Of a DNA stretch of 64,000 nucleotides, positions 1-8,143 are shown piece by piece (within the stretch, counting starts at the first letter, position 1; each line of letters opens with the position of its first letter). The stretch is from Paraburkholderia bryophila (GTDB taxonomy: Bacteria; Pseudomonadota; Gammaproteobacteria; Burkholderiales; Burkholderiaceae). The DNA is taken from NCBI RefSeq assembly GCF_003269035.1, contig NZ_QLTK01000012.1, positions 62,001-126,000 on the forward strand, read 5' to 3'. The translations under genes were made by a program, and so were the position numbers. The notes under the pieces were generated by a model. It was not told where the DNA came from. It did not search any database and worked only from the letters and a program-made list of their open reading frames with translations.

Positions 1-240
1 CATTGTGTCGCGTGTACCGCGGCCTGACTGCCACGCGGCCGAGCCGCCAACGCAAGGCCGACACCCGCCGAATCCTTCGCCCGACGATTAACGGTATAAG
101 CGCCCAGCGACGCTGCATGCGGAAGGCGCCGCCTATACTGCTTTGGGCCGGCAGCAGTGCCGGCACGCGTCGCGCCGCGTTGCTTGCATGGCGCACCTCG
201 CGCAGCGCGACGTGGCACTCATCATTCACGGAGTTTCACG
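1..240. other. Non-coding upstream region of queC
   Basis: No convincing gene is visible in the first 240 bases. Short open frames here lack a ribosome-binding site and recognisable protein sequence. I looked for a preQ1-type riboswitch ahead of the queuosine genes and saw no clear one. The window edge may cut off a gene to the left. Confidence 0.5.
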
Positions 241-975
241 GTGATCCGCAAAGACGCTAAACGTAGCGCTCTGGTGCTGTTTTCCGGCGGCCAGGATTCC
301 GCCACGTGCCTCGCCTGGGCACTCGAACGCTACGACACGGTCGAGACGCTTGGCTTCGATTATGGCCAGCGGCATCGCGTCGAGCTCGAATGCCGGGAAG
401 GATTTCGCGGCGCTGTCACACGCGCATTTCCGGCATGGGCCGACCGCCTCGGCGACGATCACATGATCGACCTGTCGGTGCTCGGTTCGATCAGCGATAC
501 CGCCATGACGCGCGAGATCGAGATCGAAGCCACGGCCAACGGTTTGCCGAACACGTTCGTGCCGGGCCGCAATCTGATGTTCATGACGATCGCCGCGGCC
601 ATTGCTTATCGGCGCGGTTTGCAGGTGCTGGTGGGCGGTATGTGCGAGACGGATTTCTCGGGCTACCCCGATTGCCGCGACGACACGATGAAGGCCTTGC
701 AGGTCGCGTTGAACCTCGGCATGGACACGCGCTTCCTGCTCGAAACGCCGTTGATGTGGCTCGACAAGGCCGACACCTGGCGCCTTGCGCATGAGCTGGG
801 CGGCGACGAACTGGTCGAGCTGGTACGCGTCGAAACGCATACTTGCTACGTCGGCGAACGCTCCGAATTGCATGCGTGGGGATTCGGCTGTGGCGAGTGT
901 CCGGCGTGCCGTCTGCGCAAGCGCGGGTATGAAGCGTATCTGTCCGGCGAGAAGGTCACCGAGCCGCCGGTTTGA
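241..975 (+). CDS. queC: 7-cyano-7-deazaguanine synthase QueC
   Basis: ATP-dependent enzyme converting 7-carboxy-7-deazaguanine to preQ0 in cytosolic queuosine biosynthesis. The N-terminal PP-loop SGGQDS is at residues 15-20 and the C-terminal cluster of cysteines (C-G-E-C-P-A-C, with one more Cys upstream) is the family's zinc site. I choose the GTG at 241 because it places the P-loop about 15 residues in, as in the family, giving 244 aa; an in-frame start further upstream would add a non-conserved arginine-rich leader. It heads the queC-queE-queD run. No queF is in the window, so the last steps to preQ1 must be encoded elsewhere. Confidence 0.95.
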   Translation: MIRKDAKRSALVLFSGGQDSATCLAWALERYDTVETLGFDYGQRHRVELECREGFRGAVTRAFPAWADRLGDDHMIDLSVLGSISDTAMTREIEIEATANGLPNTFVPGRNLMFMTIAAAIAYRRGLQVLVGGMCETDFSGYPDCRDDTMKALQVALNLGMDTRFLLETPLMWLDKADTWRLAHELGGDELVELVRVETHTCYVGERSELHAWGFGCGECPACRLRKRGYEAYLSGEKVTEPPV

Positions 976-1097
976 TACGTCGATGTCGATGGTTCAATGG
1001 TTGGGGCGTCGGCGGCACGGCGCGCCAACGCAGCACCCAGCATCGCAGTAACGCAATTCAGGCAACTATTTTCAGGAACACAAAGGCAGAAAGCAGC

Positions 1098-1730
1098 ATG
1101 ACGTACGCGGTCAAGGAAATCTTCTACACGTTGCAAGGCGAGGGCGCGAATGCCGGGCGTCCGGCCGTGTTCTGCCGGTTCGCCGGTTGCAATCTGTGGT
1201 CGGGCCGCGAAGAAGATCGCGCTGACGCGGTGTGCCGCTTCTGCGATACGGATTTCGTCGGCACCGATGGCGAGAACGGCGGCAAGTACCGCACGCCTGA
1301 AGAGCTCGTGCAGATGATCGCGTCGCAATGGCCGGAAGGTGAGGGCGAACGTTTCGTGGTGTGCACGGGCGGCGAGCCGATGCTGCAGATCGATTCGCCG
1401 CTGGTCGACGCGCTGCATGCCGCCGGCTTCGAAATTGCCATCGAAACCAACGGCTCGCTGCCGGTGCTCGAGACGATCGACTGGATCTGCGTGAGCCCGA
1501 AGGCCGACGCGCCGCTCGTCGTGACCAAAGGCAACGAACTGAAGGTCGTGATTCCGCAGGACAACCAGCGCTTGTCCGAGTATGCGAAGCTCGACTTCGA
1601 GTATTTCCTCGTCCAGCCGATGGACGGTCCGTCGCGCGATCTCAACACGAAGCTCGCGATCGACTGGTGTAAACGCCATCCGCAATGGCGCCTGTCGATG
1701 CAGACCCACAAGTATCTGAACATTCCCTGA
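1098..1730 (+). CDS. queE: 7-carboxy-7-deazaguanine synthase QueE (radical SAM)
   Basis: Radical SAM enzyme that contracts 6-carboxytetrahydropterin to 7-carboxy-7-deazaguanine. The iron-sulfur motif is CX14CX2C (C-N-L-W ... A-V-C-R-F-C), the expanded loop known from Burkholderia multivorans QueE, instead of the usual CX3CX2C. The motif GGEP follows, as in radical SAM enzymes. The ATG start yields 210 aa and begins with the typical YAVKEIFYTLQGEG sequence. It lies 122 bases after queC and 6 bases before queD, so it is probably cotranscribed. Confidence 0.95.
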   Translation: MTYAVKEIFYTLQGEGANAGRPAVFCRFAGCNLWSGREEDRADAVCRFCDTDFVGTDGENGGKYRTPEELVQMIASQWPEGEGERFVVCTGGEPMLQIDSPLVDALHAAGFEIAIETNGSLPVLETIDWICVSPKADAPLVVTKGNELKVVIPQDNQRLSEYAKLDFEYFLVQPMDGPSRDLNTKLAIDWCKRHPQWRLSMQTHKYLNIP

Positions 1731-1736
1731 TTTGCC

Positions 1737-2183
1737 GTGCTGACGATTACACGAAAACTCGAATTCGACGCGGGTCACCGCATCCCCGATCACCGCAGCC
1801 AGTGCCGTAATCTGCACGGCCATCGCTATGTGCTCGAAATCACGCTGCAAGGCGATCTGGTCGACACCGAAGGCGCGCCCGATCGCGGCATGGTGATGGA
1901 CTTCGCCGACGTGAAGTCGCTTGCCAACGAGCATCTGGTCGACAAATGGGATCACGCTTTTCTGGTCTTCGAAGGCGATACGCAAGTGCGCGGCTTTCTG
2001 GAAACCATGGCCGGTCATAAGACGGTGGTGCTCGACCGCATTCCCACGGTGGAAAATCTGGCCGCCGTCGCGTTCGATATCCTTGCGAACGTCTACGATG
2101 CGCACTACGGCGTGAACCTGCGCCTGCACAAGCTGCGGCTGTACGAGACGCCGAATTGCTGGGCCGACGTGGTCCGCGACTGA
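1737..2183 (+). CDS. queD: 6-carboxy-5,6,7,8-tetrahydropterin synthase QueD
   Basis: Converts 7,8-dihydroneopterin triphosphate to 6-carboxytetrahydropterin, the substrate for QueE. The zinc-binding histidines are seen in F-D-A-G-H-R and H-G-H-R, with the catalytic-type Cys in S-Q-C-R-N between them. The GTG start six bases after the queE stop gives 148 aa, a normal length for the family. It is the last gene of the queCED run; the following 250 bases hold only an inverted repeat. Confidence 0.94.
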   Translation: MLTITRKLEFDAGHRIPDHRSQCRNLHGHRYVLEITLQGDLVDTEGAPDRGMVMDFADVKSLANEHLVDKWDHAFLVFEGDTQVRGFLETMAGHKTVVLDRIPTVENLAAVAFDILANVYDAHYGVNLRLHKLRLYETPNCWADVVRD

Positions 2184-2260
2184 TCGCGCCGGGCGCGTGC
2201 GGCGCCGTAGCCTGGCTGCCGGAGACACGCGCCAACCCTCCCGTTATTGTCACGGTATGA

Positions 2261-2285
2261 TCGCTCCGATAACCACACGGAGCGA
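2261..2285 (+). repeat. Inverted repeat (8-bp arms) after queD
   Basis: TCGCTCCG and CGGAGCGA face each other across a nine-base loop. There is no T-run after it, so it is not a standard intrinsic terminator. It could be an operator or an RNA hairpin ahead of the aldolase gene. The rest of 2184-2437 shows nothing I can identify. Confidence 0.4.
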
Positions 2286-2437
2286 GACATGCCGGTCACC
2301 GCATTGCGTCGCAACAGGCTCGCAGGCCATCCGCGCCTGAACGCAAACCCTGGTCTTTCTCTGGCCCACACGGCCAGCATGCCGTCCCGCGTTTCAGGCG
2401 AGGTGTCTGGTCACCGCCATCGCCATGGAGCATGGCG

Positions 2438-3220
2438 ATGAGCACCTTCACCAATCCTCTCAAGCAACGTCTGAAGGAAACCGATCCGCTGTTCGGTCTA
2501 TGGCTGTCGCTCGGTAGCGACGCTGCGGCCGAAGCGCTCGCGCACGCCGGTTACGACTGGCTCCTGATCGACATGGAGCATTCGCCGAACGACAGTGGCG
2601 ACGTCGCGTCGCAATTGCGCGCGATCGCCGCCGCGCATCTGCCGAGCGAGCCGGTGGTGCGGGTGCCCGCCAGCGAGGCGTGGCTCGTCAAACGCGTGCT
2701 GGATGCCGGCGCGCGCACGCTGATGTTCCCGAATATCGAATCTGCCGAAGAGGCCGCGCACGCCGTGCGTCTCACCCAATATCCGACCGCCGACGCGCTC
2801 GACGGCCAGCGCGGCGTCGCCGGCGTGGTGCGCGCGGCGGGCTACGGCATGCGGCGCGATTACGTGCAGACGGCCAACGCTCAGATCGCGACCATCGTGC
2901 AGATCGAATCGGCGCGCGGCCTGGCGGAAGTGGAAAAGATCGCGGCAACGCCGGGCGTCGATTGCCTGTTCGTCGGGCCGGCCGATCTGGCCGCGAGCCT
3001 CGGACATCTCGGCGATTCGAAGCACGCCGACGTGCAGGCGGCGATGGCGCGCATCGTCAGCGCCGCCGACAAAGCCGGCATTGCGACCGGTATTTTCTCC
3101 ATGGACGTCGCGAGTGCGAAGCAGCATCGCGATGCGGGTTTTCGATTTATCGCTCTGGCCGCCGACGTCATCTGGATGTTGCGCGCGACTCGCCAGGCGC
3201 TGCAGGAGGTGAGGTTATGA
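2438..3220 (+). CDS. HpcH/HpaI-family aldolase (2-oxo acid aldolase type)
   Basis: Class II, metal-dependent aldolase related to HpaI and 2-dehydro-3-deoxyglucarate aldolase, which reversibly cleave 2-oxo-acid aldols to pyruvate and an aldehyde. Family features: L-I-D-M-E-H near the N-terminus, the VQIES segment with the metal-ligand Glu, and D-C-L-F-V-G-P-A-D-L-A. GGAG lies seven bases before the ATG at 2438, which favours it over the in-frame ATG at 2432; 260 aa. The stop overlaps the start of the Sel1-repeat gene (ATGA). The natural substrate cannot be deduced, as no catabolic genes flank it. Confidence 0.87.
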   Translation: MSTFTNPLKQRLKETDPLFGLWLSLGSDAAAEALAHAGYDWLLIDMEHSPNDSGDVASQLRAIAAAHLPSEPVVRVPASEAWLVKRVLDAGARTLMFPNIESAEEAAHAVRLTQYPTADALDGQRGVAGVVRAAGYGMRRDYVQTANAQIATIVQIESARGLAEVEKIAATPGVDCLFVGPADLAASLGHLGDSKHADVQAAMARIVSAADKAGIATGIFSMDVASAKQHRDAGFRFIALAADVIWMLRATRQALQEVRL

Positions 3221-3930
3221 AGGGGAAGGTGCAGGGCGTCGTCGTGAAATGGGCAGTAAGCGCGGCGTTGATCATGAGTGGCGCGGTGAGCGTGACGGCC
3301 CATGCGGCGGACGGGGCCGTGAAGTCGAGCGATCCGGAGACGCAGACTGCGGTTGCCGACTACAACGCCGGCAATCTGGGCGCGGCGCTGACCGAGTTCC
3401 GCAAGGCGGCGGAGCGCGGCAGCCGGCTCGCCGAGTTCAACTACGCCATGATGCTGCTCAACGGCGAAGGCACCACGGCCAATGTCGATGAAGGCAAGAA
3501 ATGGCTGCGCAAAGCCGCCGACGCCAACATGTCGCATGCGCAATACGTGTACGGCAAAATGTACGACGATGGCGAGTTCGTCGGACGCGATCCGGTCGAA
3601 GCGCACCGCTGGTTTCTGAAAGCGGCGCAGCAGGGACATGTGCAGGCGGAGTTGGCGCTGGCTAACCAGTTCCTCGACGGTCGCGGCACCGAGCGCGACA
3701 ACAGACAGGCGTTCGTCTGGTACAAGAAGGCGGCGCAAGGCGGCGACATGACTGCGCAATACGTGGCCGGCTCGTTCTACGAGCGTGGCGGCGACGGTGT
3801 GGAGAAGAATCTGAACGTGGCGCGCGCGTATTACGCAGCGGCGGCGGCGCAGGGCGATCCGGCGGCGCGGCTCAAGTATCAGCAGCTCAGCGCGCAGTTG
3901 CGGGATCAGAAGGAAGTGAAGCCGCAGTAA
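3217..3930 (+). CDS. Sel1-repeat (TPR-like) exported protein
   Basis: A 237-residue protein with an N-terminal signal peptide (basic n-region, hydrophobic stretch, likely cleavage after A-H-A-A) followed by about four Sel1 repeats of roughly 36 residues, recognised by A-x-x-x-Y-x-x-G and A-x-x-W-x-x-K-A-A patterns. Sel1 proteins are solenoid scaffolds often linked to envelope stress or protein interactions. It is translationally coupled to the aldolase by an ATGA overlap, though a functional link is not obvious. It ends 15 bases before a strong bidirectional terminator. The specific role is unknown. Confidence 0.82.
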   Translation: MKGKVQGVVVKWAVSAALIMSGAVSVTAHAADGAVKSSDPETQTAVADYNAGNLGAALTEFRKAAERGSRLAEFNYAMMLLNGEGTTANVDEGKKWLRKAADANMSHAQYVYGKMYDDGEFVGRDPVEAHRWFLKAAQQGHVQAELALANQFLDGRGTERDNRQAFVWYKKAAQGGDMTAQYVAGSFYERGGDGVEKNLNVARAYYAAAAAQGDPAARLKYQQLSAQLRDQKEVKPQ

Positions 3931-3944
3931 AACTGCGGGCGTTA

Positions 3945-3985
3945 AAAACAGAAGGGGCGCACCGATGATGCGCCCCTTCTGTTTT
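3945..3985. terminator. Bidirectional rho-independent terminator
   Basis: A perfect inverted repeat, AAAACAGAAGGGGCGCA facing its complement across a seven-base loop, ends in T-runs on both strands. It sits between convergent genes: the Sel1-repeat gene on plus and rodA on minus. It should terminate both. Confidence 0.92.
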
Positions 3986-3999
3986 CTCGATCCGAGTCG

Positions 4000-5148
4000 C
4001 TAACTCTGCATCAGGCGTTTTTGCCGCGCGATGCTCATGATGAGGCCGATCGCGACCCCCAGCGTAGTCAACGCGGTGCCGCCGTAACTCATGAACGGCA
4101 ACGGCACGCCGACCACCGGCAAGATACCGCTCACCATACCGATATTGACGAACGCATAGGTGAAGAACGCCATGGTCAACGAGCCTGCGAGCAAGCGCCC
4201 GAACAGCGTCGCGCCATTGGCCGCGATATACAGCCCGCGTGCGATCAGCAGCATGTAAAGCGTGAGCAGTACGACGCCGCCCGCCAAGCCAAACTCCTCC
4301 GAAAATACCGCGAAGATAAAGTCGGTGTGCTTCTCGGGGATGAACTCCAGATGCGCTTGCGTACCCTTCAACCAGCCTTTGCCGAGCGGCCCGCCGGAGC
4401 CGATCGCGATCACGGCCTGGATCGTGTGGAAGCCCTTGCCGAGTGGATCGGACGTCGGATCGAGCAGCGTACAGATGCGGTGTTTCTGATAATCGTGCAT
4501 CAGCGGCCATTGCACTTCGGGCTGACAGATCTTGTCCTGGAACGTCGCGATCGCGGCGACCGCGATCACGCCCGCCACCAGCACCGGCACGATCAGCTTG
4601 AAACTCAGGCCCGCGAAGTAAATCACGAAGAAACCGGCCGCGAACACCAGCACGGCGGTGCCGAGGTCGGGCTGCTTGGCGATCAGACCGACCGGCACCA
4701 GCAGGATCACGAAGCCGACCAGGTAGTCGTACCAGCGCATCACGCCTTCGCGGCGTTGGTAGTACCAGGCGAGCATGAGCGGTGTCGCGATCTTGAGGAT
4801 TTCCGATGGCTGGATGACCACGCCGACGTTGATCCAGCGCTTCGCGCCCTTGCGCGTGAGACCGAACATCGCGACTGCAACGAGTAACGCGATCCCGAAC
4901 GTATAGAGCGGAACCGCGAAGCGCAGCAGCGTGGTGGGTGGCACATTGGCGAGCCCCCACATCAGCACGAACGTCAGCAGGATGTTGCGCAACTGGTCTT
5001 CCACGCGACCGGGGACGTCCAGGCTCGCGCTGTACAGCGTCACGATGCCGACGCACAGCAGCAGGAACACGATCAGCGCGAGCGGGCGGTCGAAGCCCGC
5101 GAACATCCGCTTGATGCGGTCGAGCCAGGCGCGCTTGTCGAATTGCAT
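4000..5148 (-). CDS. rodA: Rod-shape peptidoglycan glycosyltransferase RodA
   Basis: SEDS-family integral membrane glycosyltransferase that polymerises lipid II with PBP2 in the elongasome. About ten hydrophobic segments are visible, with typical SEDS stretches such as A-K-R-W-I-N near the first third and the C-terminal G-V-P-L-P-F-M-S-Y-G-G. The ATG start beginning M-Q-F-D-K-R-A-W gives 382 aa and lies 10 bases after the PBP2 stop; extending the frame upstream would only read into the antisense of the PBP2 tail. It is the last gene of the mreBCD-mrdAB block and runs up to the terminator. Confidence 0.96.
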   Translation of the reverse strand: MQFDKRAWLDRIKRMFAGFDRPLALIVFLLLCVGIVTLYSASLDVPGRVEDQLRNILLTFVLMWGLANVPPTTLLRFAVPLYTFGIALLVAVAMFGLTRKGAKRWINVGVVIQPSEILKIATPLMLAWYYQRREGVMRWYDYLVGFVILLVPVGLIAKQPDLGTAVLVFAAGFFVIYFAGLSFKLIVPVLVAGVIAVAAIATFQDKICQPEVQWPLMHDYQKHRICTLLDPTSDPLGKGFHTIQAVIAIGSGGPLGKGWLKGTQAHLEFIPEKHTDFIFAVFSEEFGLAGGVVLLTLYMLLIARGLYIAANGATLFGRLLAGSLTMAFFTYAFVNIGMVSGILPVVGVPLPFMSYGGTALTTLGVAIGLIMSIARQKRLMQS

Positions 5149-5158
5149 GCCTTTCTCC

Positions 5159-7486
5159 TTACTCGTCGATGCCGCCGGCAACCGGCTGGCGTGGCGACGT
5201 GGCTTCAATGCCGTCATCCCGCGACGGCGCGGCGGCGGTCGGCGCCGGCTCGCTGGCGGGGCGGGGCTTATGCGGGGCGCCAGGCTTGCGCGGCGCCGGA
5301 TTTTTTGTGGCGGTGGAGGTGGACGTAGAGGTTGAAGCCCCCTTCGCGGCCGCAGCCGCAGCCGAAGCACCAACGGCCGGCGCCGACGCCGACGCCGCAG
5401 CGGACGCCGCCTCTGCCGCGGAAGCCGCAGCCGCCGCGGAAGCCGCACCGGGAATCGGCAGCGCCGTAAACCCAGCGGCGATCTTGACCGGCTGCACGGC
5501 GGTTTCGTCCGAAGCCGGTGCGCCGCCCACTACCGGTGCGGACGCGTCCTGGGTCGCCGACGCCGCCGCGGCGATCGCCGCCGCCTGAGCGCCCGGCTTG
5601 TTCTTGCCGACGAGGTAGTAATCGAGCACCTTGCGCGCGATCGGACCGGCCGATTCCGCGCCCCAGCCACCGTTTTCGACGATCAGCGCGAGCGCGATCT
5701 TGGGGTTGTCGACCGGCGCGAAAGCGATGAACAGTGCGTGATCGCGCAGATGCTCGGCGATCGCGTGACCCTTGTAGTTCGCGCCTTGCAGCGAGTACAC
5801 CTGGGCCGTACCGGTCTTGCCGGCCGCTTGATACGGAGCGCCGATAAACAGTTTCGACGCCGTCCCGTTGGTGACCACCTCGGCCATGGCGTGCTTAATG
5901 AAGTCGATGTCCGCCTGCTTGACGGCGATCTTGTCGCTCGGATCGCGCACCACCGGGCGGGTCTCTTTGGTGATCGGATTCTCGATGTCGCGCACGAGGT
6001 GCGGCTTCATCACGACGCCGTTGTTCGCGAGCGTCGCCGTGGCATGCGCGAGTTGCAGAATGGTGAACGAGTTGTAGCCTTGGCCGATGCCGAGACTGAT
6101 CGTTTCGCCTTCATACCAACGCTGTTGTTCGGGCTTGCGGTACGCCTTGCGCTTCCAGTCCGTGGAAGGCAGGATGCCGCGCGCTTCGCCGGAAATGTCG
6201 ATGCCGGTGATTTGACCGAAGCCCCACGGCTTCATGAAGTTGGCGATGTTGTTGACGCCGAGGTCATGCGCGAGCATGTAGAAATACGTGTCGTTCGACA
6301 CGACGATCGCGCGGTTCATGTCGACCCAGCCCTGGCCCGAGCGCACGTCGTTGCGGAACGTATGGCCGCCGAACGTGTATGAACCCGGATCCTGGAAGCC
6401 CCAGCCCGTCGTGCGCTTATGCAGCGTCAGCGCCGCGAGCGCCATGAACGGTTTATACGTCGATCCCGGCGGATAGGTGCCGTGCAGCGGACGGTTCAGC
6501 AACGGGTGATCCGGCGAGTTGTTCAGGTCGTCCCAGGTCTGCTGGTCGATACCGTCGACGAACGAATTGGGATCGAAGCTCGGCGCCGAGACGAACGCGA
6601 GCACGTCGCCGGTAGCCGGTTCGATTGCGACCAGCGCGCCACGGCGACCCGCGAAGGCCTGTTCGGCAACCTGCTGCAAGCCGATATCCAGCGACAGTTC
6701 GAGGTTGTTGCCGGGCGTGGCCTGGGTGCGCGACAAGGTGCGCACCGGCCGGCCGCCGGCGGTCACTTCCACTTCTTCGAAACCGGTCTGACCGTGCAGT
6801 TCGGTTTCATAGCTCTGCTCGACGCCGATCTTGCCGATGTAGTCGGTGCCCTTGTAGTTGTTCGCGTCGAGACGCGGATCGTAGTGGTCCGGATCGCTGT
6901 CGTTCTGGTCGCTGGCGTCGTCGATACGATCCTGGTCGCGCTGCGAAATCCGCCCAATGTAGCCGATCACGTGTGCCGCGGTCGGCCCGAGCGGATATTG
7001 GCGGAACAGCCGCGCGCGCACTTCCACGCCTGGGAAGCGGAAACGCTGTGCGGTGAAGCGCGCGACTTCGTCGTCGGTCAGGCGGGTGCGGATCGGCAGG
7101 CTCTCGAAGTTTTTCGAGTCTTCCTGAAGCTTCTTGAAGCGGCGACGGTCGCGCGCGTCGATCGAGACGACCGTCGCCAGGCTGTCGATCACGTTTTCGA
7201 TCGAGTCGTTGAGTTTCGACGGCGTCAGTTCAAGCGTGTAGGCGGAGTAGTTCTTGGCCAGCACCACGCCGTTACGGTCGGTGATGATGCCGCGGTTCGG
7301 CACGATAGGCGCGACGGAAATGCGGTTCTCATCGGCCTGCAGCGAGTATTTGCTGTAGTGCCAGACCTGCAGGAACAGGAAGCGGAAGCCGATCAGCCCG
7401 AAGCAGACGAACACGAACAGACCCGCCGCCGCGACGCGCAGGCGGAACTTCGAGAGCTGTTGCTGAGTGTCCTTGAATTCGGTCAT
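5159..7486 (-). CDS. mrdA: Penicillin-binding protein 2, elongation transpeptidase
   Basis: Class B PBP that cross-links peptidoglycan during elongation, partner of RodA. It has one N-terminal membrane anchor, a pedestal domain and a transpeptidase with active-site S342-T-Y-K345, an S-N-D motif and K557-T-G-T. I choose ATG 7486 over the in-frame TTG at 7498; 775 aa. That is about 140 residues longer than the usual 630-640 because of a C-terminal tail rich in Ala, Ser and Pro, including a short Ser-Thr alternation. The tail lies after the catalytic domain on the periplasmic side and is probably disordered. Confidence 0.95.
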   Translation of the reverse strand: MTEFKDTQQQLSKFRLRVAAAGLFVFVCFGLIGFRFLFLQVWHYSKYSLQADENRISVAPIVPNRGIITDRNGVVLAKNYSAYTLELTPSKLNDSIENVIDSLATVVSIDARDRRRFKKLQEDSKNFESLPIRTRLTDDEVARFTAQRFRFPGVEVRARLFRQYPLGPTAAHVIGYIGRISQRDQDRIDDASDQNDSDPDHYDPRLDANNYKGTDYIGKIGVEQSYETELHGQTGFEEVEVTAGGRPVRTLSRTQATPGNNLELSLDIGLQQVAEQAFAGRRGALVAIEPATGDVLAFVSAPSFDPNSFVDGIDQQTWDDLNNSPDHPLLNRPLHGTYPPGSTYKPFMALAALTLHKRTTGWGFQDPGSYTFGGHTFRNDVRSGQGWVDMNRAIVVSNDTYFYMLAHDLGVNNIANFMKPWGFGQITGIDISGEARGILPSTDWKRKAYRKPEQQRWYEGETISLGIGQGYNSFTILQLAHATATLANNGVVMKPHLVRDIENPITKETRPVVRDPSDKIAVKQADIDFIKHAMAEVVTNGTASKLFIGAPYQAAGKTGTAQVYSLQGANYKGHAIAEHLRDHALFIAFAPVDNPKIALALIVENGGWGAESAGPIARKVLDYYLVGKNKPGAQAAAIAAAASATQDASAPVVGGAPASDETAVQPVKIAAGFTALPIPGAASAAAAASAAEAASAAASASAPAVGASAAAAAAKGASTSTSTSTATKNPAPRKPGAPHKPRPASEPAPTAAAPSRDDGIEATSPRQPVAGGIDE

Positions 7487-7630
7487 GCGATTCTGCAAAA
7501 GGCCGGCTGACGGCCATCATGAGTGTGCGCCTATCCGGCCGGAACCGGGAGGCATGAACAGCGATGCGCGTCGAGCGGGCCGGCAGCGAGGGTCCATTCC
7601 CGTGGAACCGCCGGCAGGCTCGAAGCAGGG

Positions 7631-8143
7631 TCAAATTGGCCGGGTATCGTCCGGATCGGCCGGGCGACGCTGCGGCATCAGCAGCAGCATGCTGGCGATC
7701 GGCCACAGCGCGGCTTCGACGAAACCGTCGATCAGATAACCCCAGCCCGGAAACGCCGCGCCCGTCAGCAGACGGATCACGAACGGCACCAGTTGCGCGA
7801 CCACCAGCAGTGGCATGACCGCGAAGGTCTGCACGCCGAGCGACATCCACAGCACGCGGCGGTGGATGGTAATCGCGCCATACGACAACAAGGTATACGC
7901 CAGCGCGTGCTCGCCGAGCAGGCTGGCGTTATGCACGTCCATCAGCAAACCGAGGAAAAACGCGATGCCCATGCCGACCTTGCGCGGCTGGTGCACGTTC
8001 CAGAACAGCAGCACGAGCGCGACGAAATCCGGCACGCCGACGAGGCGCCCCCACGGCATCAGGTTCAGCAGGAACGCCGCGGCGAGGCTGAAGGAGATGA
8101 AGTACGGATTGACCGGCTGCAGAATGTATTGCGGACGGTTCAT
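7631..8143 (-). CDS. mreD: Rod-shape-determining protein MreD
   Basis: Small integral membrane protein of the elongasome, 170 aa, with five or six hydrophobic segments and the characteristic start M-N-R-P-Q-Y and P-N-P-Y/L-like stretches. Its ATG overlaps the mreC stop (ATGA), so translation is coupled. A 144-base gap separates it from mrdA. MreD is thought to bridge MreC to the RodA-PBP2 complex. Confidence 0.93.
   Translation of the reverse strand: MNRPQYILQPVNPYFISFSLAAAFLLNLMPWGRLVGVPDFVALVLLFWNVHQPRKVGMGIAFFLGLLMDVHNASLLGEHALAYTLLSYGAITIHRRVLWMSLGVQTFAVMPLLVVAQLVPFVIRLLTGAAFPGWGYLIDGFVEAALWPIASMLLLMPQRRPADPDDTRPI

Noticed and set aside
157..240. Longer N-terminus for QueC
   Set aside because: The extra 28 residues are Arg/Ala-rich and unlike the family, which begins shortly before the PP-loop.
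2247..2441. Possible 64-residue gene before the aldolase
   Set aside because: No ribosome-binding site, no recognisable protein pattern, and it overlaps the aldolase start and an inverted repeat.
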